A DNA stretch of 64,000 nucleotides from Thereva unica (Eukaryota; Arthropoda; Insecta; Diptera; Therevidae). Location: positions 65,779,922-65,843,921 of the forward strand of contig OX465282.1 in assembly GCA_949987705.1 (NCBI GenBank), given 5' to 3'. Under the pieces are notes generated by a model. That model did not search any database, was not told the DNA's origin, and saw only the letters and a program-made list of their open reading frames with translations. How positions within the stretch are numbered: the first letter of the stretch is position 1; every line of letters begins with the position of its first letter. This document shows positions 10,706 through 22,300 of this stretch, in pieces. Both the position numbers and the translations under genes were made by a program.

Positions 10706-11252
10706 GGGTGTGTTTCTTTATTCATTCCGTAGAAGGAATAGGCAGAAAATGCGTTTCTTTATTCATTCCCAAGTTTCGAATTGACACATGAAGCGTTTCT
10801 TTATTCATTCGGAATATTCGGAATGTATTCTTTTTAAACTACCTCTTGAGGTGGAACACTTTTAGAATAAAGGGAATTAACCTTACTAATATAACATAAT
10901 ATAAATATATTACTGTCATAATTGTGTCATTTGGCAAGAAAGCGGCAGCCATGGCCCTTATTTATTTGTTATCATTTTTAAAAGTATTTCTAATAATAAT
11001 AATAATTTCAGATATGGATAATAATAATTTCAAATAGGCCCCAGGAGACATCAAATGTCTAATCTTATTATAGTTTACATATAGGTCCCACAATATTTTT
11101 AAAATACACAACTCCTTCGAATAAATCACAATTTTTCTTCAATTTGTTTACTGTCATTCCCGGTGCGTTTCTTTATTCATTCTATTCCGAATATTCCATC
11201 AAGTATTCTTTTCATTCTATTCCTTCTATGGAATGAGTAAAGAAACACACCC
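10706..11252 (-). mobile_element. W MITE, full reverse copy (547 bp)
   Basis: Exactly 547 bp, the same length as the copy at 40,360-40,906, in reverse orientation: starts GGGTGTGTTTCTTTATTCAT and ends GAATGAGTAAAGAAACACACCC. It is flanked by TT on each side, within the interrupted MITE. The interior is AT-rich and non-coding. Confidence 0.88.
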
Positions 11253-11859
11253 TTGGTAGCCCAAAAACTGAAAAGTTCACTAAAAATTCCCTGTTTTTTG
11301 GCCTTTCTTGTTAAATATCTCTTAACGAAGGTGTCAATTGACATTTTGTTTATGTGTGTGGGTATCTTGAAAAGCGGCATACACATAGACAATCGACATT
11401 TATGTTATCTTCTTCTTTATTTGCAAGAAATTGCCCAAAACGTGTTTCTTTACTTTCTGAATTTTTGACAAAATTATCCCCACCATTCACTAAGTTTTTG
11501 CCAAACAAATTTTTACAGGAAAAGTACAGGAACAGACCTAAATAGAATACAAGGTATGGGACAGAAAATTTCACATTTGATGATGACGTCACAACGTACT
11601 TGACAGTTGTCAGCTGTATAGGAGGAATGCAAAAGTGCAAAAGTAAACAGAACTTTAAAAATGAATAAAATATTATGGTATGGTTTTATTTAATTTTTTT
11701 AATTTTATAATTTTCTTGTCTTAACTTAAAATTTGATTTAGAGTTTTAATTTTTTGGAAAATAGTACCAAAAACTTCAGCAGGTTGAAAACTTCTGCAAG
11801 AAATTATTTTAGTATGAAATGCATACAGGAAGGTAAAGTGATTTAAACATATTCTCTCG

Positions 11860-13330
11860 AGGTGTCCTACTAATCTATGTGTATAGGATCTTTCTTCAAC
11901 ATCCAAATGAATTCCTTCGTGAATCCACAGTAAGCTTAAGCTTAAGGAGCCTCAACTTCTGAAACCACTAATACCAGCAATTAGAGCAGGTCTAGATCAC
12001 CGAAATTCTTACGCGAGACGAAACGCTGTTTTAGCTATTATCCCAATTTATAAAAATTTCAAATGGTTAGTTCCCGATGGACCCGAGCTTATTGCAAACT
12101 TCTTGGAAACGCAACAGGTAAATTTGTGACGCAATTGCGTGGACCAATTGACTTGATACATTTCCTTCTAGGATATGTCCTGCAAGAGGAATTCATTTTT
12201 AATGTTATTGCATGCTGATCAAGAACGAACCTTAAATTACTTGGAGGAATAATTTCGGAGATATTTTGCAACTTGTTATAGTAGAATTGATTTATAAAGT
12301 ATGTCATGGAAATCCGTCCAGTCCATAATTCATAAATTCCTCATCAAATGCTGTCAGTGTACGAAAAGCAACAACAATAACGTAAAGGTAATTGTTCTTG
12401 ATACATTAATAGCCATGAAACAAAATGAAAATACGGAACGAGTCATGCAGGATTCAGTTATGGACATTTTGCGTGTCTTAGCTGCTCCCGATATTGAAGT
12501 CCGCCGCAAAACTCATGCCTTTGCTATGGTTCTTTTCTCGTCAAGGAACATTGAAGAGTTGGTGCTTGTATTAAAGAAGGAAGTTGTTGAGCCTGAAGAT
12601 ACTGGAAAATATAGGCAATTACAAGTTCGGGCATTGCATAGCTGCTATATTAATTTCCCGGATGTTGCTGCAACTGTAATTCCAGTTCTTGTTGACTGAC
12701 TTTCAGATATGAATGAGTTAGCTTCCACAGAGGTTTCAATATTTATTCGTGAAGCAATTCAAAACTTTTCCTCGCTTAGGAATTTGATTATTGATAAGGT
12801 GGTTGAGGAATTCCCAGCTATAAAATCTTCGAAGGTACATCGTGCAGGAGTTTGGATTCTTCTAGGCGAGTATGTAGACAAGAATAATCAAATACTGGAG
12901 TTAGTTGAAGTTATTAACCAAACACTTGGTGAAATACCAATGGTAGAAGCCGAAAAAACACGTTTACCTAGTGAACAAATTGAGGAGGATCAAATGAAAG
13001 AAACTCGGAAGGAAAATATTCCAAGTAATAAAGTAACTTCAGATGGAACGTATACTGCACAAAGTTATTTTAGCTTGCCACCGTATGTTGAATAAATTAA
13101 AATAGCATAGACATAATTAATCTTTCTTGTAGAGGTGGGAGAAAGGAAAAACGACCGCCGCTTCGACAATAGTTAATGGATGGAGATTTCCTTATTAGCG
13201 CTTCATTAGCGGCTGCACTAACTAAATTGGCTTTGAGATACATACTTTGACATGGAAATCCAGCAACAGCAAGGTACAACCCGATGATCCTGTTATAATC
13301 TCTCAGCTTATAAATGGCAAGGATAACTTG
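11860..13330 (+). pseudogene. Captured beta-COP (coatomer subunit beta) fragment, left copy
   Basis: Pieces in several frames match the middle of coatomer beta: [10 protein letters not shown], a block with [13 protein letters not shown] and [135 protein letters not shown] and VQPDDPVIISQL. Stops, frameshifts and deletions make it non-functional. Two introns are still present: 12,118-12,171 (GTAAAT..TTCTAG) and 13,083-13,132 (GTATGT..TTGTAG). The capture was therefore from genomic DNA, not from an mRNA retrocopy. Beta-COP is a COPI vesicle-coat subunit; here it is passenger sequence. Confidence 0.92.
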
Positions 13331-13618
13331 GAGAGAATGTCTTGCTAGAACCAAATAGAATTTTGAAATTGAGTTTAAAAATAAATAAAAATAATCGTAT
13401 ATACTTATGTTATCGTTTTATTTAATTTTTTCAATGAATTAATTTTTTTTTCCTTACTAATACTTTGATTAAGTAACCTAATCCTAAAATGCATTCTGCA
13501 TTTAAAAAACAATTTACATACATTTTCCTCCAAATTTGAACTGTTTATTACATTATCCAAATGATATTTTAAAAAGTTAATGCCTAAACATATTTTTTTT
13601 CATTTAATTTGTTAAATA

Positions 13619-16483
13619 TCCTTACTAATATTATAAATGCGAAAGTAACTCTGTCTGTCTGTCTGTCTGTCTGTCTGTTACGCTTTCACGCCTAAACCAC
13701 TAAACCGATTTTTATGAAATTTGCAACAGACATAGTTTAGACCTTGGAGACGGACATAGGCTACTTTTTATGGAGAACAAAAGGGTTGAATGGGGTGAAA
13801 TGGGGTTCAATAAGTTGCAAGGGGATTTTTTTCTATTGTATAAAAAGTAACTGACTGACAGACAACGCACAACTTAAACCGCTAGAGCTAAAGGGCTGAA
13901 ATTTTGACTGTGCATCCCTATAATGGCGTGGACATCCACTAAAAAGCGATTTTTCGAAATTCATCCCCTAAGGGGGTGAAATGGGGTTTATCCAAACCGC
14001 TGGAGCTATAGGGCTGAAATTTGGACAGTGCATCCCTATAATGACGTTTACATCCACTAAAAAACGATTTTTTGAAATTCATCCCCTAAGGGGGTGAAAT
14101 GGGGTTTATCCAAACCGTTGCAGCTATAGGGCTGAAATTTTGACAGTGCATCCCTATAATGGCGTGGACATCCACTAAGAAGCGATTTTTCGAAATTCAT
14201 CCCCTAAGGGGGTGAAATGGGGTTTATCCAAACCGGTGGAGCTATAGGGCTGAAATTTTGACAGTGCATCCCTATAATGGCGTGGACATCCACTAAAAAG
14301 CGATTTTTCGAAATTCATCCCCTAAGGGGGTGAAATGGGGTTTATCCAAACCGGTGGAGCTATAGGGCTGAAATTTTGACAGTGCATCCCTATAATGGCG
14401 TGGACATCCACTAAGAAGCAATTTTTCGAAATTCATCCCCTAAGGGGGTGAAATGGGGTTTACCCAAACCGCTGGAGCTATAGGGCTGAAATTTTGACAG
14501 TGCATCCCTATAATGACGTTTACATCCACTAAAAAGCGATTTTTCGAAATTCATCCCCTAAGGGGGTGAAATGGAGTTTATCCAAACCGTTGGAGCTATA
14601 GGGCTGAAATTTTGACAGTGCATCCCTATAATGGCGTGGACATCCACTAAGAAGCGATTTTTCGAAATTCATCCCCTAAGGGGGTGAAATGGGGTTTATC
14701 CAAACCGTTGGAGCTATAGGGCTGAAATTTTGATAGTGCATCCCTATAATGGCGTGGACATCCACTAAGAAACGATTTTTCGAAATTCATCCCCTAAGGG
14801 GGTGAAATGGGGTTTATCCAAACCGTTGGAGCTATAGGGCTGAAATTTTGACAGTGCATCCCTATAATGGCGTGGACATCCACTAAGAAGCGATTTTTCG
14901 AAATTCATCCCCTAAGCGGGTTTACCCAAACCGCTGGAGCTATAGGGCTGAAATTTTGACAGTGCATCCCTATAATGACGTTTACATCCACTAAAATGCG
15001 ATTTTTCGAAATTCATCCCCTAAGGGGGTGAAATGGGGTTTATCCAAACCGTTGGAGCTATAGGGCTGAAATTTTGACAGTGCATCCCTATAATGGCGTG
15101 GACATCCACTAAGAAGCGATTTTTCGAAATTCATCCCCTAAGGGGGTGAAATGGGGTTTATCCAAACCGTTGGAGCTATAGGACTGAAATTTTGATAGTG
15201 CATCCCTATAATGGCGTGGACATCCACTAAGAAACGATTTTTCGAAATTCATCCCCTAAGGGGGTGAAATGGGGTTTATTCAAACCGTTGGAGCTATAGG
15301 GCTGAAATTTTGACAGTGCATCCCTATAATGGCGTGGACATCCACTAAGAAGCGATTTTTCGAAATTCATCCCCTAAGCGGGTTTACCCAAACCGCTGGA
15401 GCTATAGGGCTGAAAGTTTGACAGTGCATCCCTATAATGACGTTTACATCCACTAAAAAGCGATTTTTCGAAATTCATTCCCTAAGGGGGTGAAATGGGG
15501 TTTATCCAAACCGTTGGAGCTATAGGGCTGAAATTTTGACAGTGCATCTCTATAATGGCGTGGACATCCACTATAAAGCAATTTTTCGAAATTCATCCCT
15601 TAAGGGGGTGAAATAGGGTTTATCCAAACCGCTGGAGCTATAGAATTGAAATTTTAACAGTGCATCCCTATAATGACGTGGACATCCACTAAAGAGCGAT
15701 TTTTCGAAATTCATCCCCTAAGGGTGTGAAATGGGATTAACCCACACCGCTGAAGCTGGAGGGCTCTAATTTTGACCGTGCATCACTACAATGACGTGGG
15801 CATCCACTTAGGGACGATTGAATCCCCTAAGGGGGTTAAATGGGGTTAAGCCAAACCGCTGGAGCTAAACGGCTGAAATTTTGACAGTGCATCGTGGACA
15901 TTTACTAAGAAGCGATTTTTCGAAATTCATCCCCTAAAGGGGTAAAATTTGGTTTACCAAACTACTGGAACTACAGGGTTGAAATTTGGACAGTGCATCC
16001 CTATAATGACATGGACATCCACTAAGAGGCGAGTATTCGAAATTCATCCCCTAAGGGGATGAAATGGGGTTAACCCAAACCTCTGAAGCTGAAGGGCTGA
16101 AATTTTGACAGTGCATCCCTATAATCACGTAGAAATGAATGACTCGAAATTCACTTTATTTAATATTCATTGGTGATTGCTTCATAATTTCTTACATCCA
16201 CGTAAATAGGCGAACAAACTTAACGAACGTTCGTCAAACCCTAAAATGTCACTTTTCTTGATGACATATACATGCCAATCTACTTTAAAACTTGCAGATT
16301 TGTTGAGGAGAGGTGATATTCGCAGTAATTTGTTTACCATATTTATTAAAAAAATGCACTATAATAAACCCTTTTTAGGGATAATAACAGCTGACTTTTT
16401 TGTTGGTTTCTTTTTTTAAGGAAAACATTGCACATAATAAACAGTTTTTAAAGGCGTTGCAAGGCACGCGGGTTTTATGCTAG
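13619..16483 (+). mobile_element. Non-autonomous Helitron, left-arm copy
   Basis: Starts TCCTTACTAATATTATAAAT after an A and ends ...GGGTTTTATGCTAG before a T, matching the Helitron rule (5' TC, 3' CTAG, insertion between A and T). A hairpin GCGTTGC-AAG-GCACGC (one bulge) precedes the 3' end. The 5' part has the (CTGT)n stretch and the CCTAAACCACTAAACCGATT block found at the start of many insect Helitrons. No Rep/helicase is present. Most of the interior is a 118-bp minisatellite. Mirror copy: 29,926-32,790. Confidence 0.82.
13875..16135 (+). repeat. 118-bp tandem repeat, about 19 units
   Basis: Unit landmarks: CGAAATTCATCCCCTAAGGG, TGAAATGGGGTTTATCCAAA, GGAGCTATAGGGCTGAAATT, GACAGTGCATCCCTATAATG. 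Starts spaced exactly 118 bp are seen at 13,955, 14,073 and 14,191. Two units have lost about a dozen bases around the GGGGTGAAATGG segment, and units decay toward the 3' end. Higher-order alternation (GGCGTGGACATCC versus GACGTTTACATCC) suggests amplification in blocks. Confidence 0.95.
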
Positions 16484-17079
16484 TACTTTATAATTTTTCT
16501 AATTCTGCGATAAATTCGGCTGTTGGTTTTATCAGTCCGCCTTCTGACACAGTATTGACCCACGTTAGATGACTTGAGGAACTGCATATAAACTGTTGGA
16601 GGTTACATCATCTCATTATATCTCGTTTATCCGAGTGGTTTTTACAACAATTCACTGCACAAGAGACCATTGTTAATTTTAGTTTATTTTTATTTTATAA
16701 AAACTTCTATTTATCTTGTTGTTTCTTTTTTAAAATTACCAGCTAGGGAACCCCAATGGTTCCTTAACGATTTCGACCAATTAATTATAACACTGAGATT
16801 TTTGTTTATTTTAAATTAATAATAATAATGCACTGAGACTTTTGTTTATTGTTTGTTGAGAAAATTCTTAAATTGTTTGAGTTTTTTTGATAATAATTCG
16901 CTTTGAACACGTTTGTCTTGAATCAAATGCCAAATGTCAAATGATGTCAAGGGTTGTCAAGTACGACGTGACGTCACACAAATTTAAGGTTAGGGTTGAT
17001 CTGTTCGTTGTCCCATACCTTGTATTCTATTTAACATATCTGAAATTTTAAATTTTGAAAATTAGATTGATTTGATTGT

Positions 17080-18355
17080 ATCCCTATTAGCACAGAATAT
17101 TCTTGAATATTATATAATATTCGTCGAATATTCATAGAATATTATCAATAATATTAAAATAATATTCTCACAACATTCTAGGAATGATCTATGTCCTCCT
17201 AAATAAATATTTTGTGAATATTTATTTAATATTAGAAAAATATATTTCTAATATTTAAAGAATATTATGGGAACATTTAAAAATATTAAAAAAAAATAAA
17301 TTAATATTTTTTTAACATTTTTTAATATTTTTGAAATATTGAAACAATGTTGTTGAAATGCATGTGCTGCATGTGCTGAAACAACGCACATGCAAATGTG
17401 AGACCACGTTCTTATTGCATTCATTATATAATAAAAAAAATTAGAATTTTAACAAAAGTTCAGGTTTTATTACAAGCACTTTTTTATGAAATTAATGATT
17501 ATATATACAATTAATATTATACATAATATACATCATTAATATATTTGTGATCATTACTCATAACTTATGATTATTACTTACATAAATATTTTAAAATTGT
17601 TGAAATTACATGCAATTCTCTTATCAGTTCTAATATAATTTCTGTTGGGATATTTACATTCTTTCAGAGACGCGTTCGTTGTGTAACAACGGCAATACAA
17701 CATATTTTGTCTTGTATGGTAGAAGAAACATTTTGTTTTTTATTTTATCAATGGACCACATTTCCTCTTCAGAAAGATGTGAAACTACATGAATATCAAG
17801 CAGTGAAGATTCGCACGGAATTTCGTACAGATTTTCTTTTAGTTTGAACTTTTTACCACACAGAATTGTTTGTTGAGCAAGACGATCGTAAGAAAATTTT
17901 TTTATCAGGACGACATCGCCATTCGTTAACAAACAACAGTTGTCGTTAGTACTTTGAACTTTGAAGCGAAAATTTTTTGACATAGCTTCAGTATACGAAG
18001 GTCCTATTTGTTTGTTTGGTAGAATACAATGACCAATGTTTGACGCAAGATTTATTTCAATTTCCTCTGTTAAAACAATGTCATTTTCTTTATAACATTG
18101 AACTTCATTGCATCTGTTATAAAGTTGTTGCAATGGATGGCCATATTTTTTTATCAATTTTTTCAAAAACTGGAAGAAGTTTTCGTATTTGAACGCGCTG
18201 TACTGATCTAACGTCCCGTTCCGTCTTACATCTTCCACAATATGAATTAATGCATGTACATTGTACGAAACAAAACATTCGTGATACAAAGTGGCCATCG
18301 CAGGTACATACTCCTTCAACAGTTTCTCTGCATAATCTATGTGTTGGATATAATA
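17080..18355 (-). mobile_element. Truncated CACTA-like element end (inverted duplicate)
   Basis: Begins with the element terminus ATCCCTATTAGCACA and carries, in reverse, the terminal 1.28 kb of the complete element at 18,383-29,329. It stops abruptly inside the transposase gene at the palindrome's inner breakpoint. Confidence 0.93.
17654..18355 (-). pseudogene. CACTA-like transposase, C-terminal 3' fragment
   Basis: Encodes the last 221 residues or so of the transposase at 23,607-28,755, identical in translation (from MKEYVPAMATLYHECFVSYN to VLPLLHNERVSERM). It lacks the catalytic region and has no promoter of its own. It is convergent with nothing and is simply the mirrored end of the full gene. 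Confidence 0.93.
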
Positions 18356-18983
18356 TTTGCAGGTAATATACGTCAGGGTCCCATCCCTATTAGCACATAA
18401 TATTCTAGGAACATTCTACGAATGTTCGAATTATATTTAAAAATATTTAAATAATACTCGAAAAATATGCCTATAATGTCCCTTGAATGTTCTATGTCCT
18501 ACCAAAAAAATATTGTGAGAATATTCGAAAAATATTCGATGTATATTATTAAATATTATTTGTTATTTATAAATATTTTAGTTTATTTTTCATATGAAAT
18601 CGAAATCGCACAATGATATTTTTTAATATTTTCAGATCATTTTTAAATGTTTAAATAATGTTATTTAAATATACTTATAATACTTATTTATTATATATAC
18701 AACTTATCAACAATGTATTATGCGGATAATATTAAAATAATATTTTTTAATTATTTTTCGTATATTTTTATTTTACGTTATAATTTTACATAATACAATA
18801 AAAATATTTAGTTATAAATGCAAACTTGACTCGAAATTGTTATTACAAATGAAAAAACTTCATTTAAGTGATTTTTACTAAGGCAAAGCTAAGTACAGCA
18901 AAGCTAATCTCGACTTTATTTTTACACTTCATCCTGTTCCTTATTCTTCTTTGATAAACGTTCTGGACCGTGGGCTAACCATA

Positions 18984-19329
18984 AGGGGCCCATACACTAC
19001 AAGGTTTTATGCGTACAAACAAGGCGTTCAAACAAAGATTGACAGTGTGTGGTGAATTTGGTTTTTGGTTTTATGTTTGTCACAAGTTTGTCCCAAATAT
19101 CAAAATGGTTTGATTTTTTCGTGGTTTTATCTGACAGTTCTGTGCATAACATAAAATTACAAAGGCTATTGATTACAACTTATTCCTAGTTAAAGAACTC
19201 ATTTCGATTTGAAATCTTTAAAGGAAAATGAAAACCATAATAGTGTATGGGTAAGCTCGGCGTTCAAACAAGTTTGTCAGAAAGATTGTGGGACATGTTT
19301 GTACGCATAAAACCTTGTAGTGGGGACCT
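18984..19329. mobile_element. MITE, 346 bp, inserted in last DUF4806 exon
   Basis: Inverted termini AGGGGCCCATACACTACAAG and its imperfect complement ending CTTGTAGTGGGGACCT; flanked by ATA (18,981-18,983 and 19,330-19,332), that is TAT on the gene strand. It splits the final coding exon and supplies the present stop codon. Confidence 0.85.
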
Positions 19330-22300
19330 ATACTTTCAAAGGGCTGCTTACATCATCTTCATCGGCTTTCGGGAATTTCACGCGAACAGCATCTGAAACA
19401 GAAATATTTTGTATTGAATAGGTAATATTTATTGTTTTGTATTACATGCACAAACTTGTTTTGCAAACAAAATAATTTCAAAATTCACCTAATATAACTT
19501 TCCATACATGAAGAGTTTCGAATTTCTCTTTGTGTCCTTTTTGTCCAGTCCAACTATACCTGCTTGCAGCCTCATCAGTCATCAAAGTTTTCATTATAGT
19601 AGTGACAGTTTTGTTCAACAATTTATGTCCTTTCAAACTTAATGCCGTTTTCTGCAAAATGAATTATGTTAAGTTTGACGATTGTTCATTTGTTAAAAAT
19701 AATAAATTTTTACAATGTTTAAGGTGGGATGTCGATGATACATGCAGAATCGTATACACGGCTGACTCGTGTATCGGAAAAGACTGAGTCTTGTGCGATC
19801 ACGTGACAATCACGTGACTTCTCACACAAGGCCCACGCTTGTGTGCAAAAGTCTCAGGCTTGTGCAAAAACAGTGCCAGACTCAGTCTTTTCCGATACAC
19901 GAGTCAGCCGTGTATACGATTATGCGTGTAGTCAAATTCAAAAGTTTGTTTGTTATGAAAATTTGCATTTTACATGACAATTAAGAGTATAATTAATTAA
20001 TATAATCATTTAGTAAAATCCCTTGCCACAATCCCTTGTTTTTTAAACAATAAATTGTCGTTAGTATGAAATGCGAAATAACGATTTCCTCGATCTTTTA
20101 AACGCGACGGTATCAGTCGACCAATCGTAGTCGAGCGTATCAATGAGAACTGGAAAATGTGTAAATATATCGAGTTATATCTCCGAAACGTTTAGTGAAA
20201 ATGAATTTTGTCAAGCTAATTAGAATTCTCATTAATTTAATCAAATGTTATCAGTTTTTGAAAAATATCTGACATGTTGTTCGCCTGCAGTTGATTGATA
20301 TTCAAGCTTCGTAACCTTATTTTTCGCGTCGGCTGTAAGTCTGTAGAAAATATGCAAACTTTAATCTTAAATATCTTCTTTTCAAAGTAGTCAATAGATC
20401 TCTAATTTTAACAGTAGGTGTAGAATGATAAAATTAAATAGTGTACAAAATTTGAGGAAAAACTGACATTCTCGTCGAATGAGACAACCCACCTTTAAAA
20501 GCACAGAAATGAAAGATTTGTACTTACTAAAGCCTTTCTAAAATCGCTATCGGTTTTCAATCTGCCATCGATGCGTTTAACAACTGCAACACTCTTCATA
20601 GGAAAATCACCTGATCCAAAAACGTCAATTTCAACAGAATCGTCTTGGGCAGCAGGTTGAACTTGCAAATTTTGATGTTTCAAAAACGATTCTATTCTTC
20701 TCAATCGATTGGTGAGATCTACTAGAGATCTGGTCACAAAACGCTTGTGCCTGATGTCGTCTGAAAGTAAAACAAAACGCCAAGAAGTTAAAAAAATAAT
20801 GATAAAATGAAAAAATTGAATTTGAATAATGTGAATAATTTTGTATATAAATAAAAACGTTGAACTTGAAATGCATTTAAAAAAGTTGAAGAATTTGAAG
20901 TACCTTTTTGAATTGATAATTCAAATTTATTGCATTGAAACAATTAAAAAGAAAACATAAAGTTGTAATTTATTTGTTTATTTCATTATAAAACTACTTA
21001 GGAGTTTTCTTTGTACACCCTAAACATGATAATGTATTTCAAAGTATTCAAAGTATTTCAATATATTACTAGGTAGGAGAATCGACTGTTCTCCCTCGAG
21101 TAAGGTATTGTATTTTTTTTTGAAAAAAAAATAGGGGAATAGGAGTTCTCCTATTGAGTAAAGAAAAAAAATTTTATAACCAAGCGGTCAACTTCTATAG
21201 TGGCAAACTCTTAAGTTGAATATGAAAAGTTCTGTTCGTAGTCGAATCAAATATCAAGTATAACCCCTTTAGTCATTCTCTTTTTCTAAGGTTTGAAACC
21301 ATTTTTTTCCATGTGTATTATAATTAAAATGACCTAAATAATGATATTTTGATGAAAAATTGGTGATGAAATTTTTTATTTTTTGCAATAAAATTTGTTA
21401 TAAACAAATTTTCATATGGATTTCATATTTTCCAGGTTCTTTTAGTGATGAACAATTTCACCATAAACGAAAAAGTTTGATTAATTATAAAAAAATTGTA
21501 GAGAAATTAAAAAATCGATTTTGAAAGCATGTACAATTTTTTAAGGGATAATATATTAAGGGGAATAATATTGGGGTTAATATATACCTGTTTCTATGTT
21601 CCCTTCGCCGGCAACCTTGAGCGTTGCAGAAGAACTTGCGAACTTGTTTATTTGGCTAATCATTGATTTGGCATGGTAGTGTCCTCCTGTCGCTGGATTT
21701 TTATTTTCTGAATCAAACCCATCGTCCGCAACCTCTTCAACGCTGCCTGGGTTTATAGATGAGGTCGAGTTGTTTTGAGAATGTAGATCCTTCGAGAGAT
21801 CCGCACCTTCTTCTTCGTCGCTTTGATTCAAAGGTGAGGTGAAACTTTTTTGACTTTGCGGAGTTTTTGGTTTGGAGCTTGAGGTTTCGAAAGTCGCAGG
21901 TCGGGAATACACAGGAGGCGTTAATTTGGTCTTTTTTGGAACTTTTTCGAGTGTCTTGGTGATTTCTTCTGGCTCTGACTCATCGTCTGAGAACGGACGT
22001 TTTTTTCTCAGGCTTCGGCTTTTTTTTTTTTCTCCTTTTCTGCGTCAGAACATGTATCAACGTCTGATATTAGTTGAGCCAATTTAACTTTCTCGATAGC
22101 CCTTTGCCACGTGACTGAAACATTTTTATTTTATTCAGATTAGATAACCCTTTGTTTTTTATATCATGCAAAAAACCTATTTTTTGCATGATTTTTTGTT
22201 GTTTTGATTTTTTATCAAAACAACATTCTATTTTTGAATTTCATTTACATTGTAATTAGATTTGTTTTGAAGAGACGAATAATATCAGTTTACATGTGTG

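Larger units (their letters stand above)
9817..11262. mobile_element. MITE family CTATACAAGGAG, copy interrupted by W dimer
   Basis: Left end CCTAGACAAGGAGTTAAAAC near 9822; right end GTTTTAACTCC..TTGGTAG, split by the W dimer at 10,203-11,252. A better preserved copy (CTATACAAGGAGATATAAC termini) lies near 38,373-38,796, and one terminus remains at about 55,055-55,095. No coding capacity; superfamily unknown. Confidence 0.65.
11541..17031 (+). mobile_element. Pack-type TIR element with captured beta-COP, left copy (5,491 bp)
   Basis: Inverted termini AATAGAATACAAGGTATGGG at 11,541 and its complement ending at 17,031, about 22 bp perfect, with further similarity (GACGTCAC, CGTACTTGACA) just inside. 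Flanked by TA on both sides (11,539-11,540 and 17,032-17,033), as in Tc1/mariner-like elements. It has no transposase and is therefore non-autonomous. Cargo in order: beta-COP pseudogene (11,860-13,330), Helitron with minisatellite (13,619-16,483), unique AT-rich tail. The mirror copy is at 29,378-34,868. Confidence 0.85.
11539..18355 (+). repeat. Left arm of giant palindrome (about 6.8 kb)
   Basis: Every position p here pairs with 46,409 - p in the right arm (28,054-34,870). The equal spacing holds across all matched landmarks, including about 19 minisatellite units, so there is no net insertion or deletion between the arms. All stretches compared by eye, and all translated frames shared by the arms, are identical. 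Outer edge: TAAATAGAATACAAGG. Inner edge: the match fails after GTGTTGGATATAAT near 18,355. The arm contains the TIR element with the beta-COP fragment, 48 bp of spacer, and the last 1.28 kb of the CACTA-like element in reverse. Confidence 0.95.

Noticed and set aside
12301..13095. Functional small proteins from the beta-COP fragment
   Set aside because: The two open pieces are separated by an in-frame stop and are bounded by frameshifts in an alignment to coatomer beta; they are parts of one pseudogene.
13875..16135. CRISPR-like array
   Set aside because: Regular 118-bp units have no short repeat/unique spacer structure; the whole unit is repeated. It is a minisatellite inside a Helitron in a eukaryotic genome.
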